Shown: positions 49,362 through 58,021 of the stretch, piece by piece | Numbering within the stretch: position 1 is the stretch's first letter | Layout of the letters: the number at the start of each line of letters is the position of its first letter | NCBI GenBank assembly: GCA_050695655.1 | Contig: JBOGTU010000077.1 | Span: 1-64,000, forward strand | DNA from: DATKQD01 sp050695655 | GTDB lineage: Bacteria; Chloroflexota; JAJPGV01 | Length of the DNA stretch: 64,000 nucleotides | Reading direction: 5' to 3' | The notes under the pieces: generated by a model | The model's database searches: none | What the model was told of the DNA's origin: nothing | The model's input: only the letters and a program-made list of their open reading frames with translations | Program-made: the position numbers and the translations under genes

Positions 49362-50435
49362 TTAGCGCGAGGGCGGTTCGAAGGTTGTGGACAGGTGAGC
49401 GCGCTCCTGGTGACGGGCGAGAGCCAGCTCGATAAGGCGGTCGATGAGTTGGGCATAGGGCAGCCCGGCGGCTTGCCACAGCTTGGCGTACATGGAGATG
49501 GAGGTGAAGCCGGGGATGGTGTTCACCTCGTTCAGGTACAGCTTGCCGGTGGTGCGAGAGAGCAGAAAGTCCACCCGGGCCATGCCGGAGCAGTCCAGCG
49601 CGGTGAAGGCGCCCACGGCCAGCCGGCGAATCTCGGCCGTGCGATCGGCATCGAGTGGCGCGGGGATGAGGAGCTCGGACGCGCCGTCCAGGTACTTGGC
49701 GGCATAGTCGTAGAACTCGCGACTGGGGATAATCTCACCCGGCACCGAAGCCTCCGGGTGGCCGTTGCCCAACACCGCGCACTCGATTTCGCGTGCCTCC
49801 GGAACGGCCCACTCCGCCACCAGCTTGGTGTCGTACCGAGCCGCCAGCTGCACCGCGCCGTCGAGTTCGCCCGCGTGGTGCACTTTGGACACCCCCACGC
49901 TGGAGCCGAGGTTGGCCGGTTTCACAAAGCAGGGAAAGCCGCACACCCGCGCCACCTCGGCGCCCCTGGCGGCGCTCCACTCCACCGCGCGGAACGTGAC
50001 CTCCGGCACCACGGGAAAGCCCGCCTCCCGAAACACTCGCTTGGACAGCACCTTGTCCATAGCCAGCGCGGAGCTGAGCACGCCGCAGCCCACGTAGGCC
50101 AGGCCCGCCATCTCCAGAAAACCCTGGAGGGCACCATCCTCGCCGTAGGTGCCGTGCAGCACCGGGAAGACCACGTCGACGGGGCCGCCCGCATCCTTCG
50201 CGGCCGAGGCGAGAGCCTGGCTCGGCTCCTGCCCCTCGCCCGCGTGGCGGCCGGCCAGCTGCGCCTGCGCATCCGCCGCGGCCAGCCACCGGCCGGTGCG
50301 ATCGATGCCGATGGGCAGCACCGTGTAGCGATCGGGCGAGAGCGCCGCCAGCACGTTGGCGGCCGATGCCAGCGACACGTCGTGTTCGCCGGAGCGCCCC
50401 CCGAAGAGCACGGCCACGCGCAGGCGCCTGGTCAC
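49362..50435 (-). CDS. ddl: D-alanine--D-alanine ligase
   Basis: 357 residues from GTG 50435 (TTG 50474 overlapping the pcrA stop is the alternative). Makes the D-Ala-D-Ala dipeptide for peptidoglycan. VAVLFGGRSGEHDVSLASA, FPVLHGTYGEDGALQGFLE, YVGCGVLSSALAMDK, FPCFVKPANLGSSVGVSKV and LNEVNTIPGFTSISMYAKLW are all intact. ATP-grasp fold. Confidence 0.95.
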   Translation of the reverse strand: MTRRLRVAVLFGGRSGEHDVSLASAANVLAALSPDRYTVLPIGIDRTGRWLAAADAQAQLAGRHAGEGQEPSQALASAAKDAGGPVDVVFPVLHGTYGEDGALQGFLEMAGLAYVGCGVLSSALAMDKVLSKRVFREAGFPVVPEVTFRAVEWSAARGAEVARVCGFPCFVKPANLGSSVGVSKVHHAGELDGAVQLAARYDTKLVAEWAVPEAREIECAVLGNGHPEASVPGEIIPSREFYDYAAKYLDGASELLIPAPLDADRTAEIRRLAVGAFTALDCSGMARVDFLLSRTTGKLYLNEVNTIPGFTSISMYAKLWQAAGLPYAQLIDRLIELALARHQERAHLSTTFEPPSR

Positions 50436-50466
50436 GCCGGCAGGAGGGGTGAGGCGGTGGTTCGCC

Positions 50467-52794
50467 TCAGCCAAGCCGTTCGAGGTGGGCGAAGGCGGCG
50501 GCCAGCTTTTTCACGCCATGGCCCTCGAAGGCCACCGTCACATTCTCGTCGCCATTCTCCAGGTCACTGCGCACCACCACGCCCTGCCCGAACTTGGCGT
50601 GGCTGACTTTGAGGCCGGCATGAAAGTTTTTCGTACCGGTCGCAGCAGCCGCGGGTGCCGCGCTGCCCGCCTGCACCTCCCAGTGGTGGCGCGCACCGGT
50701 TTGGTTGTGCCCGCCGGGGCGCAGCAGCTCGCCCTGCGCCCAATGTGAGCTGCCGGACCAGCGCGCGGCCGCGCCGTACTCCCGCGTGCGCTGGTCCGGC
50801 GGGGCAGTGCCGCGCTCCGCACCGAAAAGCTGGAGCAACCCCGGCGGAATGGTGGCCAGAAAGCGGGAAGGGTGCGTGTCGATCATGCGCCAGCGCGTGC
50901 GGTCCGCACCTACCTCTAGGGGCATGCCCCACTGCGCGCGGGTTTCGGCATGCACCAGGTAAAGCTGGAGCTTGGCGCGCGTCATGGCGACATAGCACAG
51001 CCGCCGCTCCTCCTCCATTTGCGCGGGATCGTCCTCCGCGCGCCGGTGGGGGAAGAGGCCCTCGGTCATGCCCACGATGAACACAATGGGGAACTCCAGC
51101 CCTTTAGCCGCGTGCATGGTGATGAGGGTCACCTGGTCGCCATCGTCCACGAGGCCGTCCTGATCGGAGCTGAGCGTCACCTCGTCCAGGAAGCGGGCAA
51201 GCTGATCGCGCGGCGGCTGCGACGGATCGACAGCGGTTTGCGCCGCGTGCCGCTCCAGCTCGGCCACGTTCTCGCAGCGATCCTGGCCCTGCAGTGAGTC
51301 GTCTCCGTTCAGCTGGGCGCGGTAGCCGGTCTCGTCCAAGACAGCTTCCAGTAGGGCCGTGAGGGGCAGCAGCTGGCTTGCCTCCCTGAGTCCCTGCACC
51401 GTCCTTCGAAAGGCGCCGAAGCTGGCGGCAGCGCGCGGGGTAAGCCCGCGCACCTCCTCGATCTGCTCCAGCGCCTGCCACAGCGTGGCGCTGCGAATGG
51501 TGGCGAAGGCCTGCAGGAGCTCCATCGACTTGTCGCCCAGGCCGCGCGCGGGCACGTTCACCACTCTGCGCAGGCTGGCATCGTCGGCGGGGTTGGCGAT
51601 GAGGCGCAGGTAGGCGAGCACGTCCTTCACTTCGGCCCGATCGTAAAATTTGAGGCCGGCCACCACCTGGTACCTCAGCGCGGCCTCGCTCATGGCGCGC
51701 TCCACCAGGCGCGACTGCGCGTTGGTGCGATACAGCACGGCGCAATCCCGAGCTTGGGCCTGGCCCCGGCCAACCAGCCGCCGAATCTCACGGGCCACGA
51801 AATTGGCCTCTTCGATGTCCGTGGGCATGCGGTGCACCGCCGCCCGGGTGCCCTTGCCGTTGGCGGTCCACAGCTGCTTGTCCGTGCGGGCGTAGTTCTG
51901 GCTCACCACCGAGTGCGCCACGTCGAGAATGGTCTGCGTGGAGCGATAGTTCTGCTCCAGCTTGATGACTTTGGTTTCTGGATAGTCCTTGGTGAAGTCC
52001 AGGATGTTACGGATGTCCGCGCCGCGCCAGGAGTAGATGCTCTGGTCGTCGTCACCCACCACGCAGATGTTGTGGTGCTCGCGCGCAAGCAACTTGGTGA
52101 ACAGATATTGCACGTGGTTCGTGTCCTGGTACTCATCCACCAGCACGTAGTGCCAGCGTTCCTGGTAGTGCCGCAGCGTGTCCGGCGACTCGCGAAAGAG
52201 GCGGACGGGAAAGGTGAGCAGATCGTCAAAGTCGAGCGAGTTGTTGAGGCGAAGTCGCTGCTGATAGGTCTGGTAGACCTGCGCCGCGATCTTCTCCAGG
52301 TAGCTTGAGGCGCGATCTGCCAGCTCGCCCGGCTCGACAAGTTCATTCTTGGCGTGGGAGATGCGCGCCAGGATGGCCGCCGGCGCGATGCGCTGCTCGT
52401 CGATGTCCTGCTCGCGGCAGATGACGCGCACCAGCGTGTGCTGCTGGCTATCGTCGGCGATGGTGAAGGCGCGGTCCCAGCCCAGCTTGTCCACGTCGCG
52501 CCGGAGCAGCCGCGCGGCCATGGAGTGGAAAGTGCCGATGCTCATGGAGTACGGCACCTCGCCCACCAACTGCTCCACGCGCTCTTTCATTTCGTGAGCT
52601 GCCTTATTGGTGAACGTCACCGCCAGAATGCTGCCGGGGTTGACGCCGCAATCGCGGATGAGGTGGGCGATGCGATAGGTGAGCACGCGCGTCTTGCCGG
52701 AGCCCGCGCCAGCCAGGATGAGCACGGGGCCGGCGACGGTTTCCACTGCCTGCCGCTGCTCAGGGTTTAGATCATCAAGCAGTGATCGATCCAC
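50467..52794 (-). CDS. pcrA: UvrD/PcrA-type ATP-dependent DNA helicase
   Basis: 775 residues from GTG 52794. Superfamily 1A 3'-5' helicase. Q-motif LNPEQRQAVE, Walker A AGAGSGKTRVLTYRI, Ia VTFTNKAAHEM, II VDEYQDTN, III VGDDDQSIYSWRGA, IV QNYRST, V ITMHAAKGLEFP, VI YVAMTRAK. The C-terminus (KVSHAKFGQGVVV ... VAFEGHGVKKL) is the PcrA/UvrD tail that contacts RNA polymerase in relatives. TATACT 9 nt upstream supports the GTG start. Confidence 0.95.
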   Translation of the reverse strand: MDRSLLDDLNPEQRQAVETVAGPVLILAGAGSGKTRVLTYRIAHLIRDCGVNPGSILAVTFTNKAAHEMKERVEQLVGEVPYSMSIGTFHSMAARLLRRDVDKLGWDRAFTIADDSQQHTLVRVICREQDIDEQRIAPAAILARISHAKNELVEPGELADRASSYLEKIAAQVYQTYQQRLRLNNSLDFDDLLTFPVRLFRESPDTLRHYQERWHYVLVDEYQDTNHVQYLFTKLLAREHHNICVVGDDDQSIYSWRGADIRNILDFTKDYPETKVIKLEQNYRSTQTILDVAHSVVSQNYARTDKQLWTANGKGTRAAVHRMPTDIEEANFVAREIRRLVGRGQAQARDCAVLYRTNAQSRLVERAMSEAALRYQVVAGLKFYDRAEVKDVLAYLRLIANPADDASLRRVVNVPARGLGDKSMELLQAFATIRSATLWQALEQIEEVRGLTPRAAASFGAFRRTVQGLREASQLLPLTALLEAVLDETGYRAQLNGDDSLQGQDRCENVAELERHAAQTAVDPSQPPRDQLARFLDEVTLSSDQDGLVDDGDQVTLITMHAAKGLEFPIVFIVGMTEGLFPHRRAEDDPAQMEEERRLCYVAMTRAKLQLYLVHAETRAQWGMPLEVGADRTRWRMIDTHPSRFLATIPPGLLQLFGAERGTAPPDQRTREYGAAARWSGSSHWAQGELLRPGGHNQTGARHHWEVQAGSAAPAAAATGTKNFHAGLKVSHAKFGQGVVVRSDLENGDENVTVAFEGHGVKKLAAAFAHLERLG

Positions 52795-52803
52795 CTTGGG
52801 CGA

Positions 52804-52809
52804 AGTATA
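52804..52809 (-). promoter_or_regulatory. -10 box TATACT of pcrA
   Basis: TATACT ends 9 nt before GTG 52794. Confidence 0.5.
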
Positions 52810-53019
52810 CGGCGCGGCCTTAGGCTGGCCCCAGCAAGCGTAGCGGCGCCATCGCGGCGCCATCGCGGCGAGATCTCCAGTGCCCTCGCGCCTGCCAGTC
52901 CACCGATGCGGCCAGGCCAGTGCGCCGTAGGACCAGCGCGCCGTGGCCGGCCTGCCAATACGGTTCCCCCGTTTGGCCTACCGGCTGCTGGGAGCAGGCA
53001 GCCGAGCGCGAGCGAGGGG

Positions 53020-53025
53020 TACACT
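53020..53025 (+). promoter_or_regulatory. -10 box TACACT of the FapA-like gene
   Basis: TACACT lies 9 nt before ATG 53035; no clear -35 box. Confidence 0.45.
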
Positions 53026-53034
53026 AACCGCGCC

Positions 53035-54444
53035 ATGGTTGGTGAAGGGATGCAGGGCGGCCGGCCTTCTATTGAGGCCGCACCGAAGGTCACGATCGCG
53101 AACGACGGCAGCACGGCCTTTCTGACGGTGCCACGCTCCGAGGAACCCTTCTCGGACGAGGCCATCAAGCAGCTCCTGGAAGCTGCCGGCGTGGCTCACG
53201 GCGTGGATTGGCCGCAGCTGTCGCTGCTGCTGGCCAAGAATCTGGGCGGCGAAATGGTGCCCGTGGCACACGCGACGCCGCCCACGCCAGGGATTGACGC
53301 GCGCATTGAGTACCTGTTCGATACCAGCTCCGGTCAGCTGAAGGAACGCGCCGGCCGCGTGGACTGGCGCGAGCTGAACCTGGTGACATCGGTGCAGGAG
53401 GGCAGCGCCGTAGCGCGCAAGCACCCAGCCCAGCCGGGAACGCCGGGCACCAATGTGCGTGGCCAGCCACTGAACGCCAAGCCGCCAAGGGACGTTCGAG
53501 TGGCACTGGGTCCCGGCACGGTCTTGGCCCCGGACGATCCCAACACCGTGCTGGCGGCTGTGTCCGGCGCGATTCGAGTGGACTCCACGGGCCGAGTGAC
53601 GGTGGATAACACCTACGTGGTCAAAGGCGACGTCGACCTTGCAAGTGGCAACGTTGACTTTGTGGGCAGCGTGGTCATCCAGGGCGACATCAAGCGCGGC
53701 TTCGTGGTGAAAGCAACGGGCGACATCGAGGTGAAGGGCGCTGTTGAAGAGGCCACCATCATTGCCCAGGGCAGCGTCGTCGTGCAGGGTGGCATCCTGG
53801 GCGGGTCCACCACGCCCGTGCAGGCCGCGCAGGACATTCTGGCGCGCTTCGCGAACAACGCCGTGTTGCGCGCCGGGCACGATGTGGTGCTGGGGCAGGA
53901 GGCGCTCAACTGCGACATCGAAGCGGAGGGGCGGGTGGTCGTCGGCGGCAATCCCCCGAGCAAAGGCGCGGTGATGGGTGGCAGCATCCGCGCCGCGCAG
54001 GAAATCGCCGTGTACAACGTGGGGTCCTCAGGCGGGCAAACCACCAAGCTGCGAGTGGGCTACGACTGGCTGCTGCCGCGCAAGCTGCATTCGCTGGAGC
54101 ACGAGATTCAGGACCGCAAGACTCAGCTGGAAAAGCTTCAAACGGGCATGAGCATGCTGATGGAGCGAGGCCAGGCCGACCTCACGCCCGAGCAGCGGCT
54201 GATGCTGGAGAAGCTGCGCCTCACCAGTGAGGCTGAGCGGCTCACCCTGCACGCGCTGGAGAACCGGCGCACCACGTGGATGAAGGTCGCCTCTGCAGCC
54301 TCGGGCGTTTCGGTCTACGGCACTGTCCACTCCGGTACGGATATCACGGTGGATGGCAAGAACCGCACCCTAGTGGATGATCGCGTCAAAGAGCGCTTCG
54401 TCGCCGAAGGCGGAGTGGTGATCGGCGTGCCGGTAAGGCTGTAG
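53035..54444 (+). CDS. FapA (DUF342) polymer-forming protein
   Basis: 469 residues from ATG 53035. N-terminal alpha/beta domain (~20-130), then a right-handed beta-helix of short repeats (VVKGDVDLASGNVDFVGSVV, IQGDIKRGFVVKATGDIEVK, VEEATIIAQGSVVVQGGILG), then a coiled coil (~340-400, KLHSLEHEIQDRKTQLEKLQ) and a final strand region (GVSVYGTVHSGTDITVDG). Named for flagellar assembly, but no flagellar genes are here, as is common outside motile phyla. Function unknown. Confidence 0.85.
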   Translation: MVGEGMQGGRPSIEAAPKVTIANDGSTAFLTVPRSEEPFSDEAIKQLLEAAGVAHGVDWPQLSLLLAKNLGGEMVPVAHATPPTPGIDARIEYLFDTSSGQLKERAGRVDWRELNLVTSVQEGSAVARKHPAQPGTPGTNVRGQPLNAKPPRDVRVALGPGTVLAPDDPNTVLAAVSGAIRVDSTGRVTVDNTYVVKGDVDLASGNVDFVGSVVIQGDIKRGFVVKATGDIEVKGAVEEATIIAQGSVVVQGGILGGSTTPVQAAQDILARFANNAVLRAGHDVVLGQEALNCDIEAEGRVVVGGNPPSKGAVMGGSIRAAQEIAVYNVGSSGGQTTKLRVGYDWLLPRKLHSLEHEIQDRKTQLEKLQTGMSMLMERGQADLTPEQRLMLEKLRLTSEAERLTLHALENRRTTWMKVASAASGVSVYGTVHSGTDITVDGKNRTLVDDRVKERFVAEGGVVIGVPVRL

Positions 54445-54527
54445 GCCGCCCCAGGCAAACCATTGTCTCGCCTTCACAGGGATGACGCCGCCGGATTTCG
54501 TTGCCTGGTGAGGGCTGGCCAGCCTTC

Positions 54528-56144
54528 TCAGCTTGGCCCCTCGCGCGGGTTCTCCGTTGTTCGCGGGGTCAGGGGGCGGCTGGCTGGGTGCTCGGGCAGC
54601 GCGATGACGCGCGGGTCCTGGCCGCGGAAGTGGTTGGTCCAGGAGCAGGTGCCGCGGGTGCCGGGCACCGGCGGCACGAGCAGCGCCTCCAGCTCGGCCG
54701 TGCTGCTGAGGGCTTTGCTGAGGCGGTAGCGCTGGTTGTGGATGCACTCGCGGTCGCCGAACTCGCAGCGGTTGTTGCTGGTGCCGCCGCAGGGGCCGTT
54801 GGCCAGCCCCTTGGGGCACGTTTCCGGGCATACGTACTGGGTGTAGGGCAGGCGGCAGAAGCCGCAGCTGCGGCAGCCGACCAGGGGCTCTTTGGTGGTT
54901 TGCTCCAAGCGCAGCAGGGCGCGGTCCAGCACGGGGATGTGCCCCACCGAGAGCAGGCGCATCACGCCGGCCGCGGGCGCACGGTCCTGAAAGATGGCGC
55001 GATCGATCGCGTCCAGGAAGTGGAATTTGGCCTGGCCGCCGAAGCCGGCCTTCGCGGTGGAATCCACCTGCGCCCGCGGTCCGCTGAGCACCGCGCCCGC
55101 CTCGGCCAGATAGAAGCCGCCGGCTGGCGCGGTGGCGGCTACGCGGCCATCGTGTAAGCGCAGCGCCGCGTCCCACGCCTCCTGCCAGCTCGGCAGGTCG
55201 GGCAGGCTGGCCCGCAGCTCGGCCGCGGTGTCCAGCAGCTCCCGCGCGCCGGCCACCGTGTGCACGCCCGTGAGCTGCACGCCGGAGTAGCCAGCCAGCT
55301 CCAGGCCTACCATCTGAAGCGCTAAGCGGCGCCGGCGTGCCGCGCGCCCACCATCGGGCGCCTCTGCCTCCTCACCGCTCAGCCGCAGCAGATCGTCCGT
55401 CAGGCTCACGCCGGGTGCGCCGCCGGCGCGAATCCAGCGGGCGGTCCGTGGCGAGGGAGAGAGGATGGCCGCCAGCAGCGGCACGCCCGGCAGGCGCAGA
55501 CGCGCCACCTCCAACAGTTCGCGATGCTTGGCGAAGTCCAGCCCGATCTGGGCGATGATGAAGTCCGCTCCGGCGCGAACTTTTTTGGCCATCTTGAAGT
55601 ACTGGTTGAAGAGCTCTTCCTCGCGGTACTTGAAGCTGCTCACCACGGCGCCCACGTGCAGCCCCGCCTGGTCGCGCTTGGCCTGCGCCACCACGTTCAC
55701 GGCGTCCAGGTACTCCACCTGGCGGTCACCTCGGTCGCGCTCCACGCGATCGCCAGTGATGGCCAGCAGGTTCTCCAGCCCCGCGGTCGCCAGGGCCTCC
55801 AGCGAGCGCTCCAGATCATCCGGCGTGCGATCCTTGCCCGCCCAGTGCACCAGAGGCTGCACGCCGCAGCGCTGCGCCACCCAGGCGGCCGTGGCAACAG
55901 GATCGTGATCGCTATCGGACTTCACGCGATCGGTCACCGCCACGGCGGCGATCCGCTCGTCGCCGCCCATCGCGGTGGCGAACTCATGGAAAGGCTTCAG
56001 GGCCTCCGCCAGCGGCCGGTCGGCGCGCGGTGTCACCAGCTCCACGTTCACCGCGAACTGCCCGGCGGCGAGGCGCTGCCGGAAACGGTTCACCCAGCCA
56101 CCGGCACTCGGGCTGGCTGGCTGCGTGCCCGACAGTTCAAGCAC
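54528..56144 (-). CDS. Methylenetetrahydrofolate reductase (MetF-like) with C-terminal MetV-like Cys-rich domain
   Basis: 538 residues from GTG 56144. Residues ~20-300 are a MetF TIM barrel (FAVNVELVTPRAD, VAVTDRV, LLAITGDRVERD, AGADFIIAQIGLDF). Residues ~395-510 are a Cys-rich region (CRSCGFCRLP, VCPETCPKGLANGPCGGT, CEFGDRECI) like MTHFR_C/MetV of acetogens, likely binding Zn or Fe-S. In acetogens these are two subunits; here one chain. It would interconvert 5,10-methylene- and 5-methyl-THF, possibly with an iron-sulfur electron donor. Confidence 0.85.
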   Translation of the reverse strand: MLELSGTQPASPSAGGWVNRFRQRLAAGQFAVNVELVTPRADRPLAEALKPFHEFATAMGGDERIAAVAVTDRVKSDSDHDPVATAAWVAQRCGVQPLVHWAGKDRTPDDLERSLEALATAGLENLLAITGDRVERDRGDRQVEYLDAVNVVAQAKRDQAGLHVGAVVSSFKYREEELFNQYFKMAKKVRAGADFIIAQIGLDFAKHRELLEVARLRLPGVPLLAAILSPSPRTARWIRAGGAPGVSLTDDLLRLSGEEAEAPDGGRAARRRRLALQMVGLELAGYSGVQLTGVHTVAGARELLDTAAELRASLPDLPSWQEAWDAALRLHDGRVAATAPAGGFYLAEAGAVLSGPRAQVDSTAKAGFGGQAKFHFLDAIDRAIFQDRAPAAGVMRLLSVGHIPVLDRALLRLEQTTKEPLVGCRSCGFCRLPYTQYVCPETCPKGLANGPCGGTSNNRCEFGDRECIHNQRYRLSKALSSTAELEALLVPPVPGTRGTCSWTNHFRGQDPRVIALPEHPASRPLTPRTTENPREGPS

Positions 56145-56230
56145 GGCTTCTACTCTGACGGAGCCACGCCATTAACGCAAATTACAGTTATCGCCCAAAT
56201 CCAGTAGATAGAGCTGATGCCGCAGTCGCT

Positions 56231-56251
56231 AACGATAAATTCGTTTACACT
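56231..56251 (+). promoter_or_regulatory. Palindromic operator candidate abutting the -10 box of the HTH-MIPS gene
   Basis: AACGATAAATTCGTT (56231-56245) has perfect AACGA/TCGTT arms and ends exactly where the -10 box TACACT (56246-56251) begins; six nt then lead to ATG 56258. Binding here would block RNA polymerase. The encoded protein has its own helix-turn-helix, so autoregulation is likely (inference). Confidence 0.5.
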
Positions 56252-56257
56252 AGAAGG

Positions 56258-57808
56258 ATGAAACAGTCGCAAAATCCTGCCGAACGAATCATCCGCCGCT
56301 TTGGCGGGCAGAGCTCCCTGGCGACGTTGCTGGGAAAACGCCAGAGCACTGTGCAGCACTGGGCATCTACCGGGCGCATTCCGGCGCAGTGGCACCAGCC
56401 ACTGATCGCACTCGCCCGCCGGCAGGCCATTGCGCTTGAGGCCAAGGACTTTGTTGAGGCCGCGGCGCCCTCTATCGCGCCGGCTGAGGGGCGGCTGGGT
56501 GTGCTGCTGGTAGGTTTGGGCGCGGTTGCGTCCACACTCATCGCTGGGGTAGAGCACGTCAGGCGGGGCACAGGTGTGCCGGTGGGCTCGCTCACGCAGA
56601 TGGGCACTATTCGCCTGGGCCGGCGCGACGAGAAGCGCAGCCCCTACATCAAGGATTTCGTGCCGCTGGCCTCGCTGGATCAGCTGGTCTTCGGCGCCTG
56701 GGACCCCTTCCCGGATAACGCCTACCAGGCCGCTGTCAAGGCGGGGGTACTGGACCGCCACAAGCACATCGAGCCCATCGGCGGTGCGCTGAAGGAGATC
56801 GAACCCATGGCCGCCGTGTTCGATCAGCACTACGTGAAGCGCTTGAACGGCAGCAACGTGAAGCCCGCCAGGTCCAAGCGAGAGCAGGTGGAGAGCATCC
56901 GCAAGGACATCCGCGACTTTCAAGACATCAATGGCTGCAGCCGGTTGGTGATGGTATGGTGCGCCTCTACCGAAATCTTCCTTGAGCCGGGCCCACAGCA
57001 CCAGACGCTGGCCGCTTTCGAGGAGGCGCTGGCCAGGGACGATCCAGCTATCGCTCCCTCCATGCTCTACGCGTACGCCGCGCTGCAGGAAGGTGTCCCC
57101 TTTGCCAACGGCGCCCCCAACCTGACGGTGGACATTCCAGCGCTGGTGTCGCTCGCGACGAGCAGAGGCCTGCCCGTGATGGGCAAGGACTTCAAAACCG
57201 GCCAAACGCTGATGAAGACGGTCATCTCGCCCATGCTCAAGGCCCGTATGCTTGGGCTGCGCGGCTGGTACTCCACCAATATCCTGGGTAACCGCGACGG
57301 CGAAGTGCTGGATGACCCCGAGAGCTTCCGCACCAAGGAGGAATCGAAGCTGGGCGTCCTGGAGCACATTCTGCAGCCGGCGCTGTATCCCGAACTGTAC
57401 GGCGACGTCTACCACAAGGTGCGCATCAACTACTATCCGCCCAGCGGCGACAGCAAAGAGGGCTGGGACAACGTGGACATCTTCGGCTGGCTGGGCTATC
57501 CCATGCAGATCAAGATCGACTTCATGTGCCGCGACTCCATCCTCGCCGCGCCGCTGGCCCTGGACCTGGCGCTGTTCATGGACCTGGCGCACCGCGCCGG
57601 GATGAGCGGCATCCAGGAGTGGCTGTCGTTCTACTTCAAGAGCCCGCAGCATCCGCCCTCGGTGTACCCGGAACACGACCTGTTCATCCAGCAGACCAAA
57701 CTCAAGAACACCCTGCGCTGGCTCATGGGTGAGGAGCAGATCACGCACCTAGGCCTGGAATACGCCCAGGAATCCGCCAACGCTGAGGAGCTGGCCGCCA
57801 GCGCGTAG
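56258..57808 (+). CDS. HTH domain fused to inositol-3-phosphate synthase
   Basis: 516 residues. Residues ~5-62 form a small Cro/YdaS-like helix-turn-helix (AERIIRRFGGQSSLATLLGK, STVQHWASTGRIPAQWHQPL). Residues ~80-516 are a myo-inositol-1-phosphate synthase: LLVGLGAVASTLIAG, MGKDFKTGQT, STNILGNRDGEVLDDPESFR then TKEESK, and YYPPSGDSKEGWDNVDIFGW. The enzyme turns glucose 6-phosphate into inositol 3-phosphate with NAD for phosphatidylinositol, thiols or osmolytes. The fusion suggests an enzyme that also senses and regulates, as BirA and NadR do; this is inference. Confidence 0.9.
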   Translation: MKQSQNPAERIIRRFGGQSSLATLLGKRQSTVQHWASTGRIPAQWHQPLIALARRQAIALEAKDFVEAAAPSIAPAEGRLGVLLVGLGAVASTLIAGVEHVRRGTGVPVGSLTQMGTIRLGRRDEKRSPYIKDFVPLASLDQLVFGAWDPFPDNAYQAAVKAGVLDRHKHIEPIGGALKEIEPMAAVFDQHYVKRLNGSNVKPARSKREQVESIRKDIRDFQDINGCSRLVMVWCASTEIFLEPGPQHQTLAAFEEALARDDPAIAPSMLYAYAALQEGVPFANGAPNLTVDIPALVSLATSRGLPVMGKDFKTGQTLMKTVISPMLKARMLGLRGWYSTNILGNRDGEVLDDPESFRTKEESKLGVLEHILQPALYPELYGDVYHKVRINYYPPSGDSKEGWDNVDIFGWLGYPMQIKIDFMCRDSILAAPLALDLALFMDLAHRAGMSGIQEWLSFYFKSPQHPPSVYPEHDLFIQQTKLKNTLRWLMGEEQITHLGLEYAQESANAEELAASA

Positions 57809-57861
57809 CCGCCCTGGTGGCGCAAGATGCCCCGTCGCCCGCGGGCGGGTTACGCTGCCCC

Positions 57862-57893
57862 CTCTCCCGTCCGCCCATGGGCGGATGGGAGAG
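57862..57893. repeat. 32-bp near-perfect palindrome
   Basis: CTCTCCCGTCCGCCC pairs with GGGCGGATGGGAGAG across a central AT, with one G-T wobble. It lies in the 213-nt gap between the inositol-phosphate synthase and MDR genes, flanked by C-rich and G-rich runs, and resembles CTCTCCC/GGGAGAG repeats dispersed in other GC-rich genomes. May also act as terminator. Confidence 0.6.
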
Positions 57894-58008
57894 TGCAGGG
57901 GTGAGGGCCGTGACCACCGTTTCCAGAAGGAGTCGCACGCTCGCAGAGGTGACGCAAAGCGCACAAGTTTTGTGCCGTAAGCGGAGCTGGCACACCTGGC
58001 CCGCAATC

Positions 58009-58014
58009 TATCAT
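58009..58014 (+). promoter_or_regulatory. -10 box TATCAT of the MDR oxidoreductase gene
   Basis: TATCAT lies 7 nt before ATG 58022 and overlaps the ATG at 58013, favouring 58022 as start. CTGGCA 16 nt upstream is a possible -35 box. Confidence 0.5.
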
Positions 58015-58021
58015 GGTGCGC

